From Clavulina sp. PMI_390 (lineage: Eukaryota > Basidiomycota > Agaricomycetes > Cantharellales > Hydnaceae): DNA of 64,000 bases. This document shows positions 24,671-35,116 of the stretch, one piece after another. Position 1 is the stretch's first letter; every line of letters starts with the position of its first letter. A program made the translations under genes and the position numbers. The stretch is taken from contig WIDE01000002.1 of assembly GCA_015039315.1 (NCBI GenBank), positions 569,391-633,390 on the forward strand. The letters are read 5' to 3'. The notes beneath the pieces are model-generated. The model made no database searches and was not told where the DNA came from. It saw nothing but the letters and a program-made list of their open reading frames with translations.

Positions 24671-26310
24671 GGCACCAGGCGAGGGTGGGTTTTTCTTTCT
24701 TTCCCCATGTGCTATCGATGTGTTCGAGGCCTCGCGATCGGGCCTATACCGGAGCGGCTTTCTTATCGATTTTACGTCTTAGGCATATATCTGGGGTGCA
24801 TGCACCCAAACGGTTATGATCGGATCCCCACGTCCTGCAGCACATTACGATTTTTATCACGATTCCTTCTTTCGTTGTCCCTGGAGCGTAGGCAGTGCCT
24901 CCCAACTTGAACCAGCCCACGTGGCTCTTCAACGCCCTGGGGCTATTTCCAGATGTCTTGCCATTATAACTGAGTACTTGGCTGTATTTGAGGATCCACC
25001 CTTTTTGAGTCATTTATATATGATGCCTGTCCAGCCCTCAAGGAACCGGAAACGGCATCAGCACCCTCGTTGGAACATTGGCGAGCGAGAATCGGGGGGG
25101 GGTCGTGTTGTGCGGAAGCTGCGTTCCGGAGTTTCATATGTGTGACATTGAGTTCCTTGACCAGATATAAGAAGTCAATTTTGGGGCATTGGTTGTTTCT
25201 TGTGGCCACGCCTATCACTAGACATTGTCCCCAGTTTTACAACATTCCAAGATCCAAGTTTTGGTACCAATTTTTCAGCATCTTCCTGCAAACATTTTCC
25301 AAGCAATGATGTCGTCTAAGCCACCAGCTGTCATCGAGGGCTTCCAGCCACCAGAAGCGCAAGGATTGATGGACCGGTCAAAACCATAAGGTGAAAATGG
25401 ATAGACAAATTCCTTTATGCATATCTATTCGACATCTCCTCCGTTTACTAACAAGGTAATATACACCCGAGAATATACAAGGGATTGGCAAAGGATGGAG
25501 TGAGTAGCCAAAGAGGAATGAATACGAAGTGGTAGTGCGGGACCAATGAGAACGTTGGAGCAGCCAAGAGGGGAGTATTCCAACTAAAAAAACAGGGAAC
25601 ACATTCAAAGTGGGTGAATCGCAGACGAGGGTGTCGAGACGTTGGACTAGGCGCGTATAAAACCCAATTTGTATACGGCGAAAAAAAGGGGGCGGGAGGG
25701 TCGATTCCACAAAGAGCGAGTGAAGCGGGTGGTGAATGATGTTCGGCTGTCCCATACATCTCAAAATACACAAGGCGAGCTTGGCGGCGTCATAACTAAT
25801 TACTACGGTGACTACGCTAGGCCTTAGCCACTGCAAACGGAGGACGGGCTTCACGGTGCGGCGTCCGTCTCCTTGAGGGTCCTTATGCCAGGCCCACACG
25901 GATGAGATCCCAATCAGAATCACATTTATTGGCTTTGCGTGGGTAACTCTTGGGCGACGAGAGAGGAAGGAGGACAAATTCACTACCTGTTGATGCTCTG
26001 CGTCTTTGATGTCAAATGAGGCAAATATGCAAGCCCGACCAGGAAACATGGAATGAGGAAGGCTATGGATCATCTTTTGAGTATGTGCTCTAGTCCTCCT
26101 TGAACCAGTGATTGCCAGCCATGAAAATAACTAGCCTATGTCTCATCTTCCTCTTCCTCTTCCTCTTCATCTTTTTTTATCTCTTCTGCTGTCATTGACG
26201 TGGAGAACATTAGACACGAGGGAGAAAGAGGGCGGCAGGAGTACATTTATATGCCATGTACGCAGTGTCAACTGACCCACCCAAACAAATAAATGACTAA
26301 GACCTCTTCC
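24671..26310. other. Spacer between the two duplication copies
   Basis: 24671-25205 is the duplicated 3' flank of the PriA-like gene. 25206-26310 is unique to this place. A 231-codon minus-strand open frame (25378-26073) has no motif, no splice context and no clear coding bias, so it is not called as a gene. A pyrimidine-rich run of CTTCCT/CTTCAT units lies at about 26148-26185. Confidence 0.4.
26146..26186. repeat. Short CTTCCT-type tandem repeat
   Basis: Four hexamer-like units (CTTCCT), slightly degenerate, followed by a T run. It lies about 130 bp before the left edge of duplication copy 2 and could have helped the recombination. Confidence 0.6.
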
Positions 26311-27004
26311 CGTAATAGAAAATGTGCCTTCTGCATGGTGTTCTTGCTGAACATGCTGTTCTACTAATAGCATCGAGTTCTGCACTACACGAGCCATTTC
26401 ATTCGATGCATACGCTTTGTGGTCAATATTCAATTCTTGAATTGGCGTCTAGGATAGCTGAAGACGATCGTATACATATTCCACAACAAGCATGAAGCAA
26501 TGGGATCCCACAGGTTTAAGTATATCGGCGTCTCCTGGAGGGAACTTATCAGTGAATCCTGAGACTCTGGGGCGCGATATTCGCAACGGTGGAGATTTTT
26601 GTTGAGTGAAGAGGCGCAAGCAAGAGCAAGCAAATCAAGTGCCATTGTAGTGTGCTCTCCGAATAGTTCTTCCATTGAAAATAGTGGCAGTGATCATTGA
26701 TCGTTGAAATGGTCGTTCCAAGAGTATTCAAATGGCAAGCTCAAGGTCGCAACAAAGCAAGTGTCTGTGGAGCGGCTCTTCGTGACTACGAAACATCGAT
26801 CGACTTCGAGCGCGGGAGGATTGTCGTGAGCGAAGAAGCCAAGGGACGAAGGGAAGCACATTCTGCATGAAGAATGGGGGTTCCGTGGAGCTGACAGGTT
26901 CGAGTCAAACACCAGTCTCATGTCAAGGTGCACAGCCAAAGCTCATGAAAATCTCCACGTTGCGACAGAGAGCTGAGGTGATCTTTGACCTGTAAATCCC
27001 ACGT
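26311..27004 (-). pseudogene. Truncated F-box gene copy (pseudogene)
   Basis: Copy 2 of F-box exons 1-2. Compared with the intact gene, the ATG is ACG (27002-27004) and the first-intron donor GT has become AT (AG/GTGAGG to AC/ATGAGA). One base is missing after TGGAACGACC, which shifts the frame in the ...SWND region. The second-intron donor GTGAGA is GGAAGA. The F-box/LRR exon is absent, because the duplicated segment stops at the end of exon 2. Recognisable remnants include WDLQ, SLGFFAHDNPPALEVDRCFV and YLNLWDPIASCLLWNMY (shifted frame). Each defect was read directly. A residual short peptide is possible, but an F-box protein is not. Confidence 0.85.
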
Positions 27005-27388
27005 GTCTGTCATGCTCTCTTATGAATCCCACAGAGCTTATCAAGAACAAGGATGAGGGGAGCCCTCATGCACGCTGAACGCTGTTATTTCATTGTTCCC
27101 GTTGTTGCGGCTTGTCGTTTGATCAAATATAGGCAAACTGTGTCGAAACATTCCATTTTCCCGAATAGCGCCACAAACCTGCCGTCCAGGCACAATCGAC
27201 GTCGGACCAGAACAAATACCATCGCGTAATTGTGAATATTTTATACCAATGGCTAGCTTTTGGCGTTGGGCCCGAAAACCCTTTAGAGTCGAGGAAGGCT
27301 TGCAAATTCTTTGGTTTTCTCCCCTTTCTTATCATCTGCGCCGCGCAGCTGCCCACCCCCACTCGTCAGCGGACCCTCACAGCGAGCT

Positions 27389-28390
27389 ATGATGCACATG
27401 TTCCTCTTGCCATTGCTCATTCTAGCCTCGTCCTCCACTGCTAGACTATTGATCCCTCGAGCTGCCGCCGTCACCTGCTCCAATCTCTATGGTCAACAGC
27501 TCGTTGTTGATGGCACGAACTTTGGAGCCTTGACATCCAGCGGGGCTTATTGCGTCTGGTAAGCCAGCACCTGTTGACGCTCTGCTCACTGCATGGTGAC
27601 TGATAATTATCACAAAGTGAAACCACGGCAGCCGAGAACTGTATGGGGTCCACTTTCTATCTCAGCCATAGTTCTCGTCCGCTAAACACATGACATCCTT
27701 GGTCTACCCTCTAGCATTCATCATGTCTGACCCTATCGCAACCACAGCAAAGAATTCGAAGGGTATCTCAGACACCAGGAGCGCGGTAGCGAGTTTGATT
27801 GAGACGTATAGTAACCTACCTTGCACCTCGCCACCCAGCGCTCGCAAGCGTTCCCCCGCCGAAATTGCGCGCTCCCGCCACCAATGCGAGTTCGGACTCT
27901 CCAAGTGTGGTATTTACAGTGGGATTCCGTCGTCCTACTCCTCGTCCTCTCGTGAATCNNNNNNNNNNNNNNNNNNNNNNNNNNNNNNNNNNNNNNNNNN
28001 NNNNNNNNNNNNNNNNNNNNNNNNNNNNNNNNNNNNNNNNNNNNNNNNNNNNNNNNNNNNNNNNNNNNNNNNNNNGAGTTTTCGGCCGTTGGCGCGTACG
28101 AATGCATCGACACTATGTTTAACCTCGAGAGCTGCGGAGGATGCGTCATTCCGTATACGCTGGGCCTCACATCCGACGAGGTTGCCAAGCTAGAACCTGG
28201 TGTCGATTGCACTGCTATGCCCCATGTCAGCGATGTTGAATGCCGTATGGGCCGATGCATTGTGCACAAGTGCCACGCTGGCTCTCGCCGCGTGCCAGTA
28301 CTCCTGGCGAATGGGGATGCAGGCTTTGAGTGTGTTCCTGAGGGGACCATCTTGAGAGGCCAAGGTGGAGTTCTCAATTTCCTCGGTTGA
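27389..28390 (+). CDS. PriA-like secreted cysteine-rich protein, copy 2 (with assembly gap)
   Basis: Paralogue of the copy at 23775, with the same three-exon structure. The signal peptide is MMHMFLLPLLILASSSTARL and exon 1 ends GAYCV. The small exon differs most (CETTAAEN against CDTPDDLNG). The third exon starts SFIMSDPIATTAKN and then matches copy 1 closely through ECIDTMFNLESCGGCV, GVDCTAMPHVSDVECRMGRC and the end LNFLG. All cysteines downstream of the gap are kept. 117 Ns (27959-28075) interrupt the Ser-rich part. As written, the N run puts the two halves in different frames. In copy 1 the same interval is 7 nt, which would restore the frame. The variable N-terminal domain and conserved C-terminal module suggest relaxed or diversifying change at the N-terminus. 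Confidence 0.75.
27959..28075. other. Assembly gap (117 Ns)
   Basis: A run of 117 N characters inside PriA-like copy 2. The flanks match a contiguous part of copy 1 with only 7 nt between them, so the N count probably does not reflect a real distance. Confidence 0.95.
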
Positions 28391-29392
28391 GGTACCAGGC
28401 GAGGGTGGGTTTTTCTTTCTTCTTCATGTGCTATCGATGTGTTCGAGGCCTCGCGATCGGGCCCATACCGGAGCGGGTTTCTTATCAACTTTACGTCTTA
28501 GGCATATATCTGGTGTATTTGCACCTGAACGGTTATGATCGGATTCCCACGTCCTGCAGCACATTACGATTTTTATCACGATTCCTTACTTCGCTGTTCC
28601 TGGAGCATAGACAATGCCTTTGGCTCCCAATACGACCCAACCCATGTGGCTCTGCAACGCCCTGGCTATTTCCACATGCCTTGACGCCCCGACTGAGTAC
28701 TTGATTGTATTTGAGGATTCACCCTGTTTGAGTCGTTTATATATGATATTTGTTAGTATACTGGGTCTAGCCCTCGAGGCAACCGGAAACGGCATCAGCA
28801 CCCTCTTTGGAACATAGGCGAGCGAGAATCTGGGGAGGTCTCGTTACGCGGAAGTTGCGTTCCGGAGTTTCATATGTGTGAAATTGAGTCCCCTTACCAG
28901 ATATTAGACGTCAATCTTGGGGCAGTCGTTGTTTCTGAAACGCTTATAAGGTTCTCTGGTCGCATTCGGTTTCCATGTATCAGGGTGCATTGTAGCCAGG
29001 AACCCATTCAGCAAGTGGTGACGCATTTAACGGGCATCCGGGCATAGCCTTCTCCGTGCTGTTTAGGCGCCTGGTGCTGTCGCAGACTAAAGCAGGTTAA
29101 GGTAAAAGCAACTTATCACCGATTCATGTGGGGCAAACTAATCATTCCCCCTCTACTTCGAATTGCTAGCGAAATGTGTTGGAACTGGATAGGCCAAGGG
29201 TTGGTTAGCGGAGATGCTTCTTTGTGGTGCCAAGTTCTACTGAGCGAGAGTTGCCTTCTGATCACCGACACACCTCCGATCAAATTGACTCCGCTGAGTG
29301 GCAACTAAAAAAGGCTGCGTCAACTGAATGCGTCACCACACCACAGATGCTCACGAGTTTGCCCACTGGAACCTTCTCCGTTTACCACCAAC
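28391..29392. other. Intergenic: PriA-like 3' flank and promoter of paralogue A
   Basis: 28391-28937 is duplicated flank. 28938-29392 is unique and should contain the promoter of membrane-protein gene A. Only short unbiased frames are present. Confidence 0.4.
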
Positions 29393-30780
29393 ATGGGGGG
29401 TTTCCGTTCATGGCTTGTAGTCTCGCTTGCACTGTTCTCTTACACTTCTGCTCTGACCTTCGAATGGCCAAATTATCCCCAAACTGCATCTACCATCTCA
29501 CTTCAGTGGACTGGCGGAACTGTTTGTACCTTTACACACCAAACATGGTTGCCGTAGACTCAACGACTTGCTCTTCTACCCTCAATTAACTGGGATTAAC
29601 AGCCTCCGTACCAGATAGAAGTTCTCAACCAAGCAGACAACGACGTGCTTTGGACCTGGACTGGATCCGACTACGTAACATACTGGTATGCATCTTCACC
29701 TTAAGGGCGCATATTCCACACGTTGTATCAAAAATTCAGCCGGTCTATTTCCCCACAGGTATGTTACCGCGGCAGCAGGTACCGTTGTAATCTTTCACAT
29801 CCAAGATTCCGGTACGTTGGGAGGGTCGAGTAACGGGATCACCATTCTAGTTAGTATCCTCCATCTACTCTGGCATCCATCGTCATGTAGATGCTTATTA
29901 TCCCACTACTCTGTAGGCAAATTCTGGAGTAAGAATCCCTCGCCAGCACCATTGAGTGGCACCCCTTGCTTATATATCTGCTGACTCGCGCTCTCAGGCT
30001 TCAAGTCTTTCAGTTCATTCAAAGTCCATTCTATCACTGGCGAGCCTCGCATCAATCGCATCAGAATCAACGAAAAATGAAGGCACTTCTCCCCAGTCAA
30101 CAACAAAGACAACACAAGCCCAAAACAATACCCCGACGACGCCCTCGAGCTCTAACCGTCAGACTTCCACCACAACCTCGAGTTCAACGGTTTCTAGCAC
30201 ATCGCTTGGTACCGTTGCCATCGGAACTGCCGGATCTGGGTCACTGGTGGCCAGCTCTACGACATCCACGTCTACATCAACAGTGAGCCTGAGTTCCATT
30301 TTCCTTGCCATGTGTATCTTATCTTCCAATTCCTTTTTTCTGCAGAGCGGAACGGCCCCCGCTGCTTCCGGGCCATCACAGCCTAAGAGTAGTCACTCGC
30401 CGATAGCAGCGATCGCGGGTGGTGTTGTGGGCGGCGTCGCTGTATTGAGCGCAGCTATCCTGTTCGCCCTGTTATGGCGAAGAAGGCGAAGTTCCAAGGG
30501 CCCATCGGTCAACGTTCCATCCTCGGCCTATCTCACATCCGACGATAGAGTGCGATACTTCGACAATCGAACAGAGACTGCCACGATTACCACCGCGACT
30601 GGGATCTCTCGTTATGGCTCAGGGAGGGATTCTTCTATTCAAGATGACCCCCGTCACCGCGTCCCAACATTCCTGGGCTCGCATTTCCCTATCTTGGAGT
30701 CCGAAGGCGAATTCGAGCAGGTGGAGCGGTACCCACCTCCTGCACCCAATTTTTCCGGTCTCCCGGAGGTCCAGCACTAA
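29393..30780 (+). CDS. Membrane-protein paralogue A (signal peptide, stalk, one TM)
   Basis: The first of four tandem paralogues. The start at 29393 (MGGFRSWLVVSLALFSYTSA) is a signal peptide, followed by LTFEWPNYPQTASTISLQW. Exon 2 has PPYQIEVLNQADNDVLW and VTYW, and exon 3 has YVTAAAGTVVIFHIQDSG: together a small beta-sandwich module of the GTPPY/VTYW/AGT type seen in many Agaricomycete surface proteins. A 12-nt microexon (29917-29928) leads to a Ser/Thr-rich stalk, probably O-glycosylated. The membrane segment is AAIAGGVVGGVAVLSAAILF. The cytosolic tail has RRRRSSKGPSVNVPSSAYLT, DRVRYFDNRTET, ERYPPPAPNFSGLPEV and two extra residues. The topology resembles fungal cell-wall sensors, but no signalling motif is known to me. 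Confidence 0.75.
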
Positions 30781-31396
30781 GTAATGACATCACGAGCTAG
30801 CGTGGACCACTATCTTTTTATTTTCATTTTGGGGCCGTGTCAAAACATATTCGCCAAGCATCTAATCAGTACTCAGACTTCTGCCACAACGCATCTACTC
30901 GTTAACATTTGCCGGCGACAATCGAACTTAGAGTATGACGGTTCAGAGGTAGTACCGACGCCATCGAGCGGCTCCGGACGGAAGAGACCCTAAGGATCGG
31001 AGCAAGTGGATATTTACGATTTTTACCTTTCGGGGACTCGGCACGCGTGCTCAGCCCTGGGAGCTCAGTATCACTTTACGCTACCTTACGCCAGCCTCCC
31101 TCTTTTCCACTGGACTTTTCACAGAACTCTACGCCTTGGGGAAGGCTGGATAAACATTGTGTAGTAAAATCCACTTTCTGAGGGACTATATTATATTGAA
31201 CGAGGTTCTCCGCGCGAGGTTGTAAACAACTCAATTGTGCCGCTGAAACGGAAACTCTCTGCGCCTCCTGAAACAGGAAGAAAGCATAGTTATATATATT
31301 CTAACGACCTGGCTGCAGGATGAGCTACAAGCTGAACTGGGCAGTTGAACTCCGCTGCACTGCTTCAACTTGCTGCGTTCCCCCACCATCACTAAC
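30781..31396. other. Intergenic between paralogues A and B
   Basis: 616 bp, the 3' flank of A and promoter of B. No ORF with domain similarity and no obvious A-B promoter repeat was found by eye. Confidence 0.35.
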
Positions 31397-32748
31397 ATGG
31401 CTTGTCTAGAGCTCTGTGTGGTACTAGTGATATTGCCTCGGGCTCTGGCTCTGGAACTCCTATGGCCCAACTTTCCAGAAGCTGGTACCGACGTCTCTGT
31501 TCAATTCTTTGATGGCACTGTACGTTCCTGTTAGTGAAAGACAACCAGTTACTCAACGCACTCGTCTCTCTGCCGCGCTCTATCACTCTATCTAAATGCT
31601 TCCTCCACCAACATGTGCTTTCATAGCCTCCTTACCAGCTACAAATAACTAACCAAGCAACAGGCAGTGGCTTGTACACTTATAATGGGAACAACAATGT
31701 CACCTACTGGTGTGTAGCCGAAGCTCTTTCTTGCATCATGCACTAAGGTTACCCGGCTTACTTCATCGCTCTCAGGTTTGTTGATGTCGCTTCAGGGACT
31801 GTAGTCCTCTTCAAAGTAACGGATGTTACAGGGCTGTCCTTATCAAGCACTCCTGTCACGATAACAGTTCGTCTGGTTTCCAATCATGCCAGACCTTCCG
31901 GTCTATCACTGACACTCCTGGACAACTTTGCACCTCTAGGAAAACCCCGGTCAGCAGGTAAGTATCAAGTCCTCGAAGTCCTATGTAGCAAGCTCACGCG
32001 TGGCTATAGTCATCTATCTCAGCCCGAAGTCAGGAATCACTCCGGTCGGAAGCGAGTCGCGCGTCGGTTTCATCCGTGTCTACAACATCGCGTGCCGCGG
32101 CCTCTACAGCACCACCCTCAACAACCCTCACTACTTCCTCGGCTTTAACATCCAAGTTCGACTCAAGCTCTTCAGCTACTAGTAGCCCCCTTGGAACGAT
32201 CGCTACCGGAACCGCGGGATTCGGGTCAGTGGCCACGACGATAATAACTTCAGCGACCTTTGTATGTCACCATCCCAGCGCCATCTGCTGGTGTATTTTG
32301 CTAATACTATTAAAAGCAGACTAGTAGCTCCTCTGCTCTTCCGCCTGCAGCTCACAGTGCTAGGAACCACTCGAAAACAGGAGCGGTAGCTGGTGGTGTG
32401 ATAGGATGTGCTATCGTTGTTTGCCTCGCACTACTGGTGGCAATTATCTGGGTCCGACGGCGCAAAGGGAGGGATCCATCAGCCAACATGCCATCATCAG
32501 CCTACCTTACCGCTAACGACAGGATGCGATATTTCGACAGCCGGACAGAGACTGCGACCGTTGCAACGGCTACTGGGGCTTCTCTCTATACATCTGGGAA
32601 ATTGTCCTCTTTTCCGGACGAGGATCGTTCGCGGATGCCATCATTCTTGGGCGCGACATACCCAATATTGGAATCTGATCTAGAGCAAACCGAGCGTTAC
32701 CCTCCATTGGCCCCGAACTTTTCGGGGCTCCCCGAGGTACAGCAGTGA
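31397..32748 (+). CDS. Membrane-protein paralogue B
   Basis: The signal peptide MACLELCVVLVILPRALALE leads into LLWPNFPEAGTDVSVQFFDG. Exon 2 encodes PPYQLQITNQATGSGLYTY and NNVTYW. Exon 3 encodes FVDVASGTVVLFKVTDVTG and STPVTIT. An 18-nt microexon (31940-31957) encodes ENPGQQ and is followed by a Ser/Thr/Ala stalk. The TM segment is GAVAGGVIGCAIVVCLALLV. The tail begins WVRRRKGRDPSANMPSSAYL, then DRMRYFDSRTET, MPSFLGATYPILESD and ERYPPLAPNFSGLPEV with two extra residues. The intron before the microexon uses donor GTTCGT. All intron phases match A, C and D, which supports this model. Close to A in the tail (the FLG..(Y/F)PILES block is shared only by A and B). Confidence 0.75.
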
Positions 32749-33250
32749 CATATAGTAGTACTGAGTGTCATGCCAGAGGTAACCCTCAATTGAACCTAAT
32801 CATGGGATGGTTGTTGTTAGATGAATCGTGGGGGAAATTCTTTGAGAAATGGCGGATATGCTAATCGGTTCTTTTACGCATCGTATTATAGTCACAAGTG
32901 TGACAGAACGCGACCCTTGAGAGAGAACTGAATGTTTATCACATCGGCGATGTTCATCCCGCCCCCTTCTCTATTCTCACTCTCATTTGCGGAAACGTCG
33001 AAGCAGGCCTGGTCGATTAGAGTTTTTGGGTTCACAGATCGAACTGTCAGGCTCATCAGAATTGTGACTCAGTTTGGCGCAAATCGTTCCCACACCAAGC
33101 TTCGCGCTACCCCGACACTGTGGTGAGGGTAAAGGAAGTATTTCCTAGGCAGAACCAGGCAGTGAATTCAGATTGATGTTATCGTAAGCTTGGGCTGGGC
33201 ATTTTTGCCCGCGACTCGCTCTCCAAGTCTCTCCAATACCTCATGCGACC
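32749..33250. other. Intergenic between paralogues B and C
   Basis: 502 bp without a supportable gene. It presumably holds the B terminator and the C promoter. Confidence 0.35.
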
Positions 33251-34591
33251 ATGGTTGACCTTGGGCTTCTGCTCGCATTCTTGCTGAGCATTGTAAGCCA
33301 TGGCTTGGCTCTAGGTATGGCGTACCCTACCTCGCTAGAGGCTGGCATTACTGTGTCTATCAGATGGTCGGATGGCGTGGTGGGTCCTCAAAAGTTTTCG
33401 TGCCCTCGCCTTTTCAAACCAACACTACATATTTGCCGCCGCACAGATTCCTTACACTATGGTTGTACTCAACCAAGCAAATAACAACGTTCTTTACTCT
33501 TACTATGGAAATGATAACATAACATATTGGTGAGTTTCCTGCGTTTGCGAACTAACAATATCCTCTTACTTTTGTCTTTCCCATCTTATACAGGGACACC
33601 AATGCTGCAGCGGGCACCGTCATAATCTTCAAGGTGACAGATGCTGATGGGACGTATCTTGACAGCGTTCCCGTCACCGTCAATGTTAGTTTTCGCTTCA
33701 GCGTTCTTTTGAAGTTAGGCTTGACTGCTCATTTGCTTTCTACTATCATCTAGGAAAACCCTGCTTTCCAGGTGAGCAAGAATCGATCGTTCTGTTTGTG
33801 GCGCGCCGTGAAATATTTCCCTAACATCCAAACCAGTCTTCTTCGTCAATCCACAGTCTTTCCAGTATATCGGTAGCATCCGTTTCCCATGATAGCAGAG
33901 CATCAATTTCAGAACTGTCCACAGCGTCTGTGGCATCTGTCTCAGCTACAATGACGACAGCTACAAGTACGATTGCATCCTCATCTGTGACGCGTACATC
34001 CACCACAAGCGGAAACGGCAACTCCACCACGCTGCTTGAGGCAAGCGGCGTGGCCGGAACCAGCACCCTCACAAGCAGCACCTCGCCTCCCGTAAGCGGC
34101 ATCGCATCATGAATAGCTATCCGCATTCAGCTCACACCTTTTCATCCTCTCAGGCAACCAGCAGTCCCGCTTTCGATACCTCCCCTACACAGCACTCGAG
34201 CAGCCACACACAAATGGCTGCCATCATTGGCGGAGTTGTCGGAGGTATTCTCGTCTTGTGTGTTGGTTTAGGGGTCGCCTTCCTTTGGCGTCGAAATCGA
34301 CAGTCATCCACATCAGCCAATGTTCCATCTTCGGCGTATCTCTCACAGGAAGATCGAATGCGCTACTTTGACGGCAGGACCGAGACGAGCGTGTTCATGA
34401 CCGCTGCTAGCGCCATGAATATCTCTATTGTAGAGAGGGAGTCCTCCTTCCCTGGTAGTTTGCAGGGGTCAGTCATGCGCGTTCAAAGCGCAGAACACAT
34501 GGTATTAGACTCGCCTGGACCAAGCACTGCAGGAGATGGCGAACGCTACCCTCCACCTGCTCAACATTTCACTGGCCTCCCAGAAGTTTAG
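33251..34591 (+). CDS. Membrane-protein paralogue C
   Basis: The signal peptide MVDLGLLLAFLLSIVSHGLA is followed by LGMAYPTSLEAGITVSIRW, a diverged version of the first strand without the WPN motif of A, B and D. Exon 2 has IPYTMVVLNQANNNVLYSYY and NITYW. Exon 3 has DTNAAAGTVIIFKVTDADG and VPVTVN. The 18-nt microexon (33754-33771) encodes ENPAFQ. The stalk is long and rich in Ser/Thr/Val. The TM segment is MAAIIGGVVGGILVLCVGLG and VAFLW. The tail has RRNRQSSTSANVPSSAYLS, DRMRYFDGRTET and ERYPPPAQHFTGLPEV at the exact C-terminus. Donors GTGAGT, GTTAGT and GTGAGC and their acceptors are clear. Confidence 0.75.
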
Positions 34592-35116
34592 CTCTAAGTT
34601 ATGATTTTGGTCCGTGCTGGTTGCCTGAATCACGGATATTCGATCTATGATTATGGTAGATGTTCCATATAAGTACATAGTTGTTAGTTGTAGCGCCACC
34701 TATTTATGGATTCCACCACGCCAAGACGTCGAGTCAACACGTCGTGGGCGAGCAATGGGCAGAGATGGCTCCACTATCAAAAGGTGGTCTTGGCGCATAA
34801 TGATCCCGGCTTCACCGCCTCCCCCTCGTTGCTAGTTAATCGAGGACGAGGTTGCTGATACCGATATCGAATTCGAGCAGTGCTGTGTGGTTCAAGTTGA
34901 TGTGATGAACAGAGTTTGGACACCCATCAGCAAATCATTGGTGCCGCTACCCATTTGGGCAACAGTTGTATGCGGGACTGAATACACGTCTCTATGGGCT
35001 CGTGACAAGCGTGCTCCTGTAGGCTCGTGAGTGGGGCAGTGTTTTGCCGCCGGCCGCATGATATATGTGGAGGGGAAGAGCGCCCGTGTTCCCGACTGCC
35101 ATCACCTTCTTGGGAC
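34592..35116. other. Intergenic between paralogues C and D
   Basis: 525 bp. No supportable gene. The 3' flank of C and promoter of D are expected here. Confidence 0.35.

Larger units (their letters stand above)
22670..25205. repeat. Segmental duplication, copy 1
   Basis: A ~2.5-kb stretch covers F-box exons 1-2, the divergent promoter, the whole PriA-like gene and ~530 bp of its 3' flank. It is matched in the same order and orientation by 26311-28937. The offset is about 3.61 kb before the N run and about 3.72 kb after it. Similarity is highest in the PriA-like exons and lower in the intergenic parts. The left edge coincides with the end of F-box exon 2. Confidence 0.85.
26311..28937. repeat. 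Segmental duplication, copy 2
   Basis: The downstream partner of 22670-25205: the F-box pseudogene, the shared promoter, the PriA-like copy 2 and its 3' flank, in the same order. Similarity ends near 28937, where copy 1 continues with different sequence. Confidence 0.85.

Noticed and set aside
25378..26073. 231-codon open frame on the minus strand between the duplication copies
   Set aside because: No recognised motif, no intron structure, mixed hydrophobic and basic composition like a chance frame, and it is not part of either duplicated unit.
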